Part shown: in pieces, positions 1 to 5,037 of the stretch
Layout of the letters: each line of letters starts with the position of its first letter
Position numbering within the stretch: the stretch's first letter is position 1
Source: JANYJJ01 sp038241115
GTDB taxonomy: Bacteria > Pseudomonadota > Gammaproteobacteria > Burkholderiales > Burkholderiaceae_C
Direction of reading: 5' to 3'
Assembly (NCBI GenBank): GCA_038241115.1
Contig: JBBRGA010000189.1
Span: forward strand, 1 to 5,037
DNA: 5,037 bases
Notes under the pieces: model-generated
Told to the model about the DNA's origin: nothing
The model's database searches: none
Seen by the model: only the letters and a program-made list of their open reading frames with translations
Position numbers and translations under genes: made by a program

Positions 1-354
1 GCCCGACTGCATCGAAGTCTGCAGTTTCTCGACCACGTCGCCCTCTTGAATGATGTCGTGCTTGACCTTGATGCCGGTGATTTCCTCGAAGGCCTTGGCC
101 AGCGTCTTCGATTCATACTCGTGCGTGGTGAGCGTCTCGGAAACGACCGAGATCTCCTTCACGCCCTTGGCCTGAAGTTTCTTGGCAGCTTCGATGAACC
201 ATTTCATCTCGACCATCTGTTGGTCTTTGTTCAGCGTTGACGGCTGAAATTCGGCATCTATCCATTTTTTGGCGGCGGCCTCGTCAGCGATCGCCCCGTG
301 ACCGAAAGTCATGGCAGCCGCAGCGAAGGCAATCGCGTGCAATTTCAATTTCAT
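1..354 (-). CDS. glpV: Glycerol ABC transporter substrate-binding protein GlpV, N-terminal part (cut by window edge)
   Basis: Periplasmic binding protein that would capture the substrate, most likely glycerol, and deliver it to the GlpP-GlpQ channel. The frame is open from the ATG at 354 to the window edge (118 codons), so the C-terminal part is missing. Residues 1-23 look like a Sec signal peptide: basic start MKLK, a hydrophobic alanine-rich core, and an AIA motif at 21-23 suggesting cleavage before D24. The mature start (DEAAAKKWIDAEFQPSTL) is followed by a segment with the usual start of an extracellular solute-binding fold (ISVVSETLTTHEYESKTLAKAF, here split: ISVVSETLTT then HEYESKTLAKAF, about 68-89). 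The start is fixed by GAGGAG at 361-366, six bases upstream. As I recall, family members are long (roughly 570-590 residues), so only about a fifth is present. Identification rests on the signal peptide, the sequence style and the position after glpSTPQ and DUF2160. Specificity for glycerol is inferred from the operon. Confidence 0.9.
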   Translation of the reverse strand, partial: MKLKLHAIAFAAAAMTFGHGAIADEAAAKKWIDAEFQPSTLNKDQQMVEMKWFIEAAKKLQAKGVKEISVVSETLTTHEYESKTLAKAFEEITGIKVKHDIIQEGDVVEKLQTSMQSG

Positions 355-360
355 TTTTGT

Positions 361-366
361 CTCCTC
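361..366 (-). promoter_or_regulatory. Ribosome binding site of glpV
   Basis: The minus strand reads GAGGAG, six bases before the ATG at 354. It is a near-perfect Shine-Dalgarno sequence and decides the glpV start. It lies six bases downstream of the 3' arm of a possible RNA fold (372-421), so its accessibility could depend on that fold. Confidence 0.8.
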
Positions 367-371
367 GATGG

Positions 372-421
372 CTTCCCATTCAACACCTTGACACGCCAGT
401 TGGGAAGAAATGGCCAGCGTG
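372..421 (-). promoter_or_regulatory. Candidate RNA structure (H-type pseudoknot topology) in the glpU-glpV spacer
   Basis: The 92-nt spacer holds two overlapping pairings in the transcript. Stem 1 pairs CACGCTGG (421-414) with CTGGCGTG (399-392): six Watson-Crick pairs and two G-U pairs. Stem 2 pairs CTTCCCA (407-401), which lies in the loop of stem 1, with TGGGAAG (378-372), seven perfect pairs. The order arm1, arm2, arm1', arm2' is that of an H-type pseudoknot, with about 6, 1 and 13 nt of connecting loop. The element could tune glpV translation or protect the glpV part of the message, since binding proteins are usually needed in excess. Only the complementarity is seen; the fold and role are inferred. 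Competing pairings exist (for example CCATT with AATGG), and short complements arise by chance. No U-run follows, so it is not an intrinsic terminator. Confidence 0.3.
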
Positions 422-446
422 TTTTTCAGAAAACCAATTGCCTTTT

Positions 447-755
447 TTACCCCTTGCGCATCACAAATGCCAGCACCAGCATGGACACCACAAAGCCGTA
501 CCAGATGCTGGGCTCTTGTTCGAGGCCGAACCACCCGATCATCCTTTCACTGGTCGCGACAAAGGCCAGATTCACGTAGGCGGCACTGAGCAGGCCAATG
601 AACAAGCGGTCTCCGCGGGTGGTGGCCATCGGCAACCAACCTTTGCGCAGGACGGTAGGCGACTTGACCTCCCACACCGTCATGCCGGCCAACATCAAAA
701 CGATGCAGGTAAAAAATACAGCCACCGGCGTGGTCCATGCCATCCACTCAAACAT
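447..755 (-). CDS. glpU: DUF2160-type small inner-membrane protein of the glycerol ABC transporter operon (GlpU)
   Basis: A 102-residue protein that is almost entirely hydrophobic, with three probable membrane helices at about 8-29, 50-67 and 84-100. The N-terminal part has MFEWMAWTTPVAVFF, and the central cytoplasmic or periplasmic loop carries a charged stretch (EVKSPTVLRKGW, then TTRGDR at 45-50). I recognise it as the DUF2160-type protein that habitually sits between glpQ and glpV in glycerol importer operons. Its biochemical role is not known to me; an accessory or assembly subunit of the permease is a guess. The start at 755 is supported by AAGGAG at 763-768, seven bases upstream. It lies 18 nt after glpQ, which ends in two consecutive TGA codons (776-774 and 773-771), and 92 nt before glpV. 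Length and topology fit the family as I remember it. The symbol follows usage in rhizobia and is less secure than the family assignment. Confidence 0.85.
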   Translation of the reverse strand: MFEWMAWTTPVAVFFTCIVLMLAGMTVWEVKSPTVLRKGWLPMATTRGDRLFIGLLSAAYVNLAFVATSERMIGWFGLEQEPSIWYGFVVSMLVLAFVMRKG

Positions 756-773
756 CGCCCAGCTCCTTGTTCA

Positions 774-1586
774 TCAGACGCGGCCCATCGCGAAGCCCTT
801 GGCGATGTAATGCCGCACGAACCAGATCACGATTGCGCCCGGAACGATGGTCAGCACGCCTGCCGCTGCCAGCACGCCCCAGTCCATGCCCGACGCGCTG
901 ACGGTGCGCGTCATCACTGCCACGATGGGTTTGGCGTTCACGCTGGTCAGCGTGCGCGCCATCAGCAGTTCGACCCAACTGAACATGAAGCAAAAGAAGG
1001 CCGCCACGCCCACGCCTGCCTTGATGAGAGGGATGTAGATGGTCAAGAAAAAGCGCGGGAACGAGTAGCCGTCGATGTACGCCGTCTCGTCGATTTCACG
1101 CGGGATGCCGCTCATGAATCCTTCCAGAATCCACACTGCCAGCGGCACGTTGAAAAGCAAATGCGCCAACGCCACGGCGATGTGGGTGTCCATCAAACCG
1201 AGCGTGGTGTAGAGCTGAAAAAAGGGCAGCAAAAACACCGCCGGCGGTGTCATGCGGTTGGTCAACAGCCAGAAAAAAACGTGCTTGTCGCCGAGGAAGC
1301 TGTAGCGTGAAAACTCGTAAGCCGCAGGCAGCGCCACCAGCAGCGAGATCACTGTGTTGATGGCCACGTAAATCAGCGAATTGATGTAGCCCGAGTACCA
1401 GCTTTCATCGGTGAAGATGGTCTTGTAGTGGTCCCACGTGAAGTTCTGTGGCCACAGGCTGAAGGTGCTGAGTATTTCTTCGTTCGTCTTGAACGACATG
1501 TTCACCATCCAGTAAACCGGCAGGATGGCGAAGACGAGGTAAAGCACCAAAAACACAGTGCGTTTTTTGAACCTGCGCTCATCCAT
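774..1586 (-). CDS. glpQ: Glycerol ABC transporter permease GlpQ (MalG/UgpE-type)
   Basis: Integral inner-membrane subunit that forms half of the translocation channel with GlpP. At 270 residues it has the normal size of a MalG/UgpE-like permease. Six helices can be placed at about 10-30, 68-92, 103-128, 133-158, 187-210 and 236-258. The cytoplasmic EAA loop that docks on the ATPases is clear: IPREIDETAYIDGYS at 161-175 with the E-x-A variant E167/A169, D172-G173, and P186 closing the motif. The C-terminus (HYIAKGFAMGRV) is the usual end of this permease type. The ATG at 1586 overlaps the glpP stop in ATGGATGA (1579-1586), with AAGGAG at 1594-1599 seven bases upstream, so translation is probably coupled to glpP. 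The gene closes with tandem TGA TGA. The name must not be confused with the periplasmic phosphodiesterase GlpQ of E. coli. Glycerol as substrate is inferred from the operon. Confidence 0.92.
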   Translation of the reverse strand: MDERRFKKRTVFLVLYLVFAILPVYWMVNMSFKTNEEILSTFSLWPQNFTWDHYKTIFTDESWYSGYINSLIYVAINTVISLLVALPAAYEFSRYSFLGDKHVFFWLLTNRMTPPAVFLLPFFQLYTTLGLMDTHIAVALAHLLFNVPLAVWILEGFMSGIPREIDETAYIDGYSFPRFFLTIYIPLIKAGVGVAAFFCFMFSWVELLMARTLTSVNAKPIVAVMTRTVSASGMDWGVLAAAGVLTIVPGAIVIWFVRHYIAKGFAMGRV

Positions 1587-2466
1587 GGGCTTGCTCCTTG
1601 TCGGCCGTGCCGACGCGCTGCATCCAGTTGTAAAGGATGAAGCACAGCAACAAAATGATCAAAAAGTAGATGAGCGAAAACGCTGCCGCCGGGCCCAAAT
1701 CAAACTGGCCCACGGCCTTTTGCGTCAGGTACTGGCTCAGGAAGGTGGTGGCGTTTCCGGGGCCGCCCCCGGTCAGCACAAACGGCTCGGTGTAAATCAT
1801 GAAGCTGTCCATGAAGCGAAGCAGCACCGCAATCATCAGCACGCCGCGCAATTTGGGCAACTGGATGTAGCGGAACACCGCGAACTTGCTTGCGCCGTCG
1901 ATGCTGGCGGCTTGGTAGTAGGCGTCGGGTATGGCGCGCAAGCCGGCAAAACACAACAGCGCCACCAACGGTGTCCAGTGCCAAACGTCCATTAACAGCA
2001 CCGTGAGCCAGGCCTGCGTGGGGTTGCCGGTATAGCTGTACTCAATACCGAGTTTCGACAGCGTCGCGCCCATCAAACCGATGTCAGTGCGACCGTAAAT
2101 TTGCCAAATGGTGCCCACCACGTTCCAGGGAATGAGCAGCGAAATAGCCACCAGCACCAAGACCAGCGAAGACTTCCAGCCGGCCGCGGGCATCGCCAAA
2201 GCCAGCGCGATGCCCAACGGAATTTCAACCGCCAGCACCGACAGCGAAAACACGATCTGGCGGATCAGCGCGCCTTGCAAATCGTCGTCGCGCATGACGG
2301 CCTTGAACCACTCGGTGCCTACAAACACGCGGCGCTCGGGCGAGATGATGTCTTGCACCGAATAGTTCACCACCGTCATCAGCGGCAAGATGGCCGAGAA
2401 GGCTACGCACAGCACCACCGGCAGGATCAACCACCAGGCTTTTTGATTGACGGGTTTTTGCGTCAT
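1579..2466 (-). CDS. glpP: Glycerol ABC transporter permease GlpP (MalF/UgpA-type)
   Basis: Partner channel subunit of GlpQ in the inner membrane. From the chosen start the protein has 295 residues (MTQKPVNQKAWWLILPVV...), the usual size for UgpA-like permeases. Helices fall at about 11-33, 67-92, 99-122, 152-172, 207-230 and 258-283. The EAA loop is IPDAYYQAASIDGAS (179-193), with Q185 in place of the first glutamate, then D190-G191 and L203-P204. The conserved LTGGGPGNATTF stretch (231-242) is typical of this permease group. The frame is open upstream to 2595, but that extension runs through the 14-bp tandem repeat and into glpT and gives a low-complexity, histidine-rich peptide, so ATG 2466 is preferred. 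No good Shine-Dalgarno sequence precedes it, unlike the other genes here. The 3' end overlaps glpQ by 8 nt. Substrate is inferred from context. Confidence 0.92.
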   Translation of the reverse strand: MTQKPVNQKAWWLILPVVLCVAFSAILPLMTVVNYSVQDIISPERRVFVGTEWFKAVMRDDDLQGALIRQIVFSLSVLAVEIPLGIALALAMPAAGWKSSLVLVLVAISLLIPWNVVGTIWQIYGRTDIGLMGATLSKLGIEYSYTGNPTQAWLTVLLMDVWHWTPLVALLCFAGLRAIPDAYYQAASIDGASKFAVFRYIQLPKLRGVLMIAVLLRFMDSFMIYTEPFVLTGGGPGNATTFLSQYLTQKAVGQFDLGPAAAFSLIYFLIILLLCFILYNWMQRVGTADKEQAHG

Positions 2467-2480
2467 TTGATGAGGCTCAT
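2463..2480 (-). other. Possible five-codon leader ORF (MSLIK) overlapping the glpP start
   Basis: The minus strand reads ATG AGC CTC ATC AAA TGA, and its stop overlaps the glpP ATG in the four bases ATGA (2463-2466). Such an arrangement could deliver ribosomes to glpP, which has no clear ribosome site of its own. However, the leader itself has no Shine-Dalgarno sequence, and an ORF this short is common by chance. It is recorded because it is the only visible explanation for how the weak glpP start might be served. Confidence 0.12.
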
Positions 2481-2484
2481 GGAA

Positions 2485-2526
2485 TGCTTGTGCGTCGGTG
2501 CTTGTGCGTCGGTGCTTGTGGGTCGA
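2485..2526. repeat. 14-bp tandem repeat, three copies, between glpT and glpP
   Basis: On the + strand the unit TGCTTGTGCGTCGG occurs at 2485-2498 and again, identical, at 2499-2512. A third copy, TGCTTGTGGGTCGA, at 2513-2526 matches 12 of 14 bases. The array fills 42 of the 76 nt between the glpT stop (2543) and the glpP start (2466). Because the unit length is not a multiple of three and the array is noncoding with the chosen starts, copy-number changes would alter spacer length without touching either protein. A slippage origin is likely. Each unit also contains a CGAC core on the minus strand, but no inverted repeat strong enough for a terminator was seen. Confidence 0.9.
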
Positions 2527-2542
2527 TGCATTTGGGCAGCGA

Positions 2543-3622
2543 TCAGGCAATGAGCGCTTCGTTTTTATAAAAGCAGGTGTGGCTGCCCACCACATTGAGC
2601 CAAACGCTGGCGCCCACCTTGGGAATGGTTTGCTCGGTGCTCAAGCGCGCCTTGATCGTGCCGCCCTCGGACGTAATGCACGTGAGCAACCAGTACGTAC
2701 CGATGTCCTGCGCCTGCGTCACCACCGCCGGCACCGCGCCGACTGCGTCAGCGCTGGCCAGCGTGACGTATTCAGGTCGCACGCCCAAGGTGACGCTTCC
2801 GTGTTGGCTCAATTTTTGGGTGGGCGTCATCAGATGCCGCCCTGCCACGGTCAAACCTGTGGCGTCAACTACTGCCGGTAAAAAATTCATGCCCGGAGAG
2901 CCGATGAAGTGACCCACAAAGGTGTGCTGCGGGCGCTCGAACAAATCAGACGCGCTGCCGATTTGCACCGCGCGGCCACGCGTCATCACCACCACCTGCT
3001 CGGCAAATGTCAGCGCCTCAACCTGGTCGTGGGTGACATAAATGAGGGTCAGCTTCAGCTCGTTGTGAATTTGCTTGAGCTTGCGGCGAAGCTGCCACTT
3101 CAAATGCGGGTCGATGACGGTGAGCGGCTCATCGAACAGCACCGCGCTTACATCCTCACGCACCAAGCCACGGCCGAGTGAGATTTTCTGTTTGGCGTCG
3201 GCGGTCAAGCCCGCCGCGCGGGTGTGAAGATGGTCGCTCATCTCCAGCATCTCGGCGATCTTGCCGACGCGCTGTTTGATCTTGTCGGCGGCCACGCCCC
3301 GGTTGCGCAGCGGAAAGGCCAAGTTCTCTGCCACGGTCATGGTGTCGTAGATGACGGGAAACTGAAACACCTGCGCAATGTTGCGTTGCTGTGGCGTGCG
3401 TTCGGTGACGGTCACGCCGTCGAATTTCACGCTGCCGTGCGAGGGTTTGACCAAGCCCGACACGATGTTGAGCAGCGTGGTTTTACCGCAGCCGGAGGGG
3501 CCGAGCAAGGCATAGGCGCCGCCGTCCTCAAAGACCATTTTCAAAGGCAGCAGCGCATAGTCTTCATCGCGCTGCGGGTTGGGTTTGTAGGCATGCGCCA
3601 GGTCAAGTTCAATGCGGGCCAT
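2543..3622 (-). CDS. glpT: Glycerol ABC transporter ATPase GlpT (degenerate signature motif)
   Basis: Cytoplasmic ATPase of 359 residues in the MalK/UgpC class: nucleotide-binding domain about 1-240, then a C-terminal TOBE-like regulatory domain (LGVRPEYVTLAS at 279-290). Motifs in order: Walker A GPSGCGKTT (41-49), Q-loop Q87, Walker B VLFDEP (161-166) with catalytic E165, D-loop D171, and switch histidine H198 in YVTHDQ. The signature LSGGQ is replaced by LTADA (139-143), although the following helix (KQKISLGRGLV) still aligns with the family. The reading frame is intact, so this is a real substitution. The ATG at 3622 follows the glpS stop by 9 nt; its Shine-Dalgarno GAGGA (3629-3633) overlaps that stop codon, suggesting coupled translation. 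With GlpS it would form a heterodimer under GlpP and GlpQ. The name is that of the rhizobial importer, not the E. coli glycerol-3-phosphate antiporter GlpT. Confidence 0.92.
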   Translation of the reverse strand: MARIELDLAHAYKPNPQRDEDYALLPLKMVFEDGGAYALLGPSGCGKTTLLNIVSGLVKPSHGSVKFDGVTVTERTPQQRNIAQVFQFPVIYDTMTVAENLAFPLRNRGVAADKIKQRVGKIAEMLEMSDHLHTRAAGLTADAKQKISLGRGLVREDVSAVLFDEPLTVIDPHLKWQLRRKLKQIHNELKLTLIYVTHDQVEALTFAEQVVVMTRGRAVQIGSASDLFERPQHTFVGHFIGSPGMNFLPAVVDATGLTVAGRHLMTPTQKLSQHGSVTLGVRPEYVTLASADAVGAVPAVVTQAQDIGTYWLLTCITSEGGTIKARLSTEQTIPKVGASVWLNVVGSHTCFYKNEALIA

Positions 3623-3631
3623 GTCAGTTCC

Positions 3632-4735
3632 TCAGTCCATGGCCGCAGAAGTGGTGGGAGCAGCCAGCAATTCGCCGTCGGCTCCAAACGCGTAGGCATG
3701 CGCCGGGTTCACGTAAAGCGTGATGGCCTCGCCTAACGAAAACACATGCACGCCGGTGAGCTGCGCCACCAGTTCGCCGATGGCCGTGTGCACATGCACG
3801 AAGGTGTCTGAGCCGGCAATTTCAGCCAACTCAACCCGCCCCGGCAGTGCCAGATCACCGTCGCGGCGGTGCACGCGCAGCGCACCTGCCCTGATGCCCA
3901 CGGTGAGCTTGTCGGCGACTACTTTGTTCGCGGTTGGCGCAGGCAAATTCATCGCCATCGAAACGCCGCCCGGCAACAAGACATTGCCTGCTTGCGCCGT
4001 CGTCTGGACATTCGCCTCCATCAAATTCATCGGCGGATCGCTGAAAGCTCGCGCCACGCGAATGGACTTCGGCCGGTGGAACACCTCGGCGGTGGGTCCG
4101 TACTGCAGCAGTTCACCTTTGTCCAGCACGGCGGTGTAGCCGCCGAGCAGCAGTGCTTCCGTGGGCTCGGTGGTGGCGTACACCACGGTGGACTGGCCGC
4201 TGGCAAAAAGTTGCGACAGCTCGTCGCGCAGTTCTTCACGCAGCTTGTAATCCAGGTTGACCAAAGGCTCGTCCAGCAACATCAGCGGCGCGTTTTTGGC
4301 CAAGGCGCGCGCCAGCGCCACACGTTGTTGTTGACCGCCCGACAGCTCGGCGGGCAGCCGCTTCAAGAAAGGCTCGATGTGCAGCTTGGCGGCCAGCTCA
4401 TTCACCCGCGCATCGATATTTTTTTCTCGGCGCAGTTTGAGCGGCGAGGCGATGTTGTCGAACACCGTCATCGACGGGTAGTTGATGAACTGCTGATAAA
4501 CCATGGCCACGTTGCGCTCGCGCACCGCCACGCCAGTCACATCCACGTCGTCAACTTTCACGTGGCCTTTGAAGGGCTTGTCCAGGCCCGCCATCAAGCG
4601 CATCAAGGTGGTTTTGCCCGCCTGCGTGGCGCCCAACAACACCGTCACGGCTTGCGGCACCAAATTCAGATCGAGCGGGTACAAATGCACGCTGGCACCA
4701 AACCGTTGCTCTATGCCTTCCAACCTCAACTCCAT
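3632..4735 (-). CDS. glpS: Glycerol ABC transporter ATPase GlpS (lacks the switch histidine)
   Basis: Second cytoplasmic ATPase, 367 residues, of the MalK/UgpC class with a C-terminal TOBE-like domain from about residue 240 (VGIRAGALRVHR near 279-290). Motifs: Walker A GATQAGKTT (35-43, G-x4-GKT kept but unusual in the middle), Q-loop Q81, intact signature LSGGQ (131-135), Walker B LMLLDEP (151-157) with E156, and D-loop D162. Where MalK-type proteins have YVTHDQ, this one has YATTEP (186-191), so T189 stands in for the switch histidine; the codon at 4169-4171 is ACC in an intact frame. The start at 4735 is chosen over the upstream ATG at 4801 because it gives the normal N-terminus MELRLEGIEQRFG and has GGAG at 4741-4744. 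Its first ten bases overlap the glpD stop (ATGGAGTTGA), so translation is probably coupled to glpD. Confidence 0.92.
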   Translation of the reverse strand: MELRLEGIEQRFGASVHLYPLDLNLVPQAVTVLLGATQAGKTTLMRLMAGLDKPFKGHVKVDDVDVTGVAVRERNVAMVYQQFINYPSMTVFDNIASPLKLRREKNIDARVNELAAKLHIEPFLKRLPAELSGGQQQRVALARALAKNAPLMLLDEPLVNLDYKLREELRDELSQLFASGQSTVVYATTEPTEALLLGGYTAVLDKGELLQYGPTAEVFHRPKSIRVARAFSDPPMNLMEANVQTTAQAGNVLLPGGVSMAMNLPAPTANKVVADKLTVGIRAGALRVHRRDGDLALPGRVELAEIAGSDTFVHVHTAIGELVAQLTGVHVFSLGEAITLYVNPAHAYAFGADGELLAAPTTSAAMD

Positions 4736-5037
4736 GCGCGCTCCGCTGGATTGCCCGTCATGGAAATGTCGGGCTGTGTATTCCAGTTCGCGACACACCA
4801 TGCGGCGACGGCTTCACGTTGAGGCTCAGTGAAGTGCAGGCCCAATTTCGTGCGGCGCCACAACACATCGTTTGCGGTGCGGGCCCATTCGGTGCGGTGT
4901 AAATAATTCAACTCAGCCTCGAATAATCCGGGTGCGACTTCAGTTCCCATAGCTTCTGTGCTTCCGTCACCAATCACTTGGTCAACGAGCGTGCCGTAAG
5001 CGCGTGCCAACCGATGCGCCAACATCACGGACAGATG
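4726..5037 (-). CDS. glpD: Aerobic glycerol-3-phosphate dehydrogenase GlpD, C-terminal end (cut by window edge)
   Basis: FAD-dependent membrane-associated enzyme that oxidises sn-glycerol-3-phosphate to dihydroxyacetone phosphate and passes electrons to the quinone pool. Only the last 103 residues and the TGA stop are present; the frame stays open to the window edge. The visible part is the conserved C-terminal helical domain: HRLARAYGTLVDQV (14 residues), then EVAPGLFEAELNYL, and the diagnostic EWARTANDVLWRRTKLGL, which closes most bacterial GlpD proteins. The FAD-binding N-terminal region lies outside. The gene heads the visible unit and overlaps the glpS start by ten bases, which places substrate oxidation and uptake in one transcript. 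Family assignment is firm from the C-terminal motif. Whether the enzyme serves glycerol alone or also glycerophosphodiesters cannot be judged here. Confidence 0.94.
   Translation of the reverse strand, partial: HLSVMLAHRLARAYGTLVDQVIGDGSTEAMGTEVAPGLFEAELNYLHRTEWARTANDVLWRRTKLGLHFTEPQREAVAAWCVANWNTQPDISMTGNPAERAWS
4741..4744 (-). promoter_or_regulatory. Ribosome binding site of glpS inside glpD
   Basis: GGAG on the minus strand lies five bases before the ATG at 4735 and within the glpD coding sequence. It supports this start over the in-frame ATG at 4801 and fits termination-reinitiation at the ten-base overlap with the glpD stop. Confidence 0.6.

Noticed and set aside
421..448. Hairpin GTTTT-TCAG-AAAAC and the adjacent T-run as a terminator after glpU
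   Set aside because: The stem is only five mostly A-T pairs, and on the transcribed strand the run is A, not U, and precedes the hairpin. It cannot be an intrinsic terminator for this operon.
237..1310. Long plus-strand open frame of 357 codons opposite glpV, glpU and glpQ
   Set aside because: It spans three convincing minus-strand genes, and its translation is rich in H, Q, R and G with no recognisable domain. It is an antisense shadow of GC-rich coding sequence.
2467..2595. N-terminal extension of glpP by 43 residues to an upstream ATG
   Set aside because: The extension overlaps the 3' end of glpT and translates the tandem repeat into a low-complexity peptide. The protein from 2466 begins as GlpP-type permeases normally do.
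2543..3622. Reading the degenerate GlpT signature as a sign of pseudogenisation
   Set aside because: The frame is complete, all other ATPase motifs including the catalytic glutamate and histidine are intact, and the loss is complemented by the partner GlpS. A specialised subunit is more likely than decay.
4736..4801. N-terminal extension of glpS by 22 residues
   Set aside because: It would overlap glpD much further and lacks family-like sequence. The start at 4735 has a GGAG site and a standard ABC ATPase N-terminus.
3869..4822. Plus-strand open frame of 317 codons opposite glpS and the end of glpD
   Set aside because: It has a histidine-, arginine- and glutamine-rich composition and no motifs, and lies antisense to an ATPase with complete motifs. 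It is a shadow frame.

Overview
The window is one operon-like block read entirely on the minus strand, from the high-coordinate end to the low. The order is: end of glpD (glycerol-3-phosphate dehydrogenase), glpS and glpT (two different ABC ATPases), glpP and glpQ (two permeases), a small DUF2160-type membrane protein (glpU), and the start of glpV (periplasmic substrate-binding protein). This is the layout of the glycerol ABC importer first characterised genetically in Rhizobium leguminosarum (GlpSTPQV). The sequence style (GC-rich coding, strong AGGAG ribosome sites, these protein variants and glpD directly upstream) suggests a betaproteobacterium, probably Burkholderiales and perhaps Comamonadaceae. 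That placement is an inference from general familiarity, not from a search.

Layout on the + coordinates: 1-354 is the N-terminal 118 residues of GlpV with its signal peptide, cut by the window edge. 355-446 is a 92-nt spacer with possible RNA structure. 447-755 is the small membrane protein. 774-1586 is GlpQ. 1579-2466 is GlpP, overlapping glpQ by 8 nt. 2467-2542 is a 76-nt spacer containing a 14-bp tandem repeat. 2543-3622 is GlpT. 3632-4735 is GlpS. 4726-5037 is the C-terminal end of GlpD, overlapping glpS by 10 nt. Any promoter must lie upstream of glpD, beyond position 5037. Neither a promoter nor a terminator is visible here, and no mobile element, RNA gene or CRISPR array was seen. No gene-free stretch exceeds 100 nt.

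Together the products would import a polyol, most likely glycerol. GlpV captures it in the periplasm, GlpP and GlpQ form the channel, and GlpS and GlpT power it. After phosphorylation by a glycerol kinase not seen here, GlpD oxidises glycerol-3-phosphate to dihydroxyacetone phosphate. Joining glpD to the transporter by an overlapping start/stop ties uptake and catabolism in one transcript.

The most interesting point is that the two ATPases carry complementary defects. GlpT has lost the LSGGQ signature (LTADA instead) but keeps the switch histidine. GlpS keeps LSGGQ but has threonine in place of the switch histidine. In a GlpS-GlpT heterodimer both defects fall in the same composite ATP site, leaving one consensus and one degenerate site, as in asymmetric ABC exporters but in an importer. 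Second-tier points are the uncharacterised DUF2160 subunit, the tandem repeat before glpP, and a possible pseudoknot just before the glpV ribosome site.
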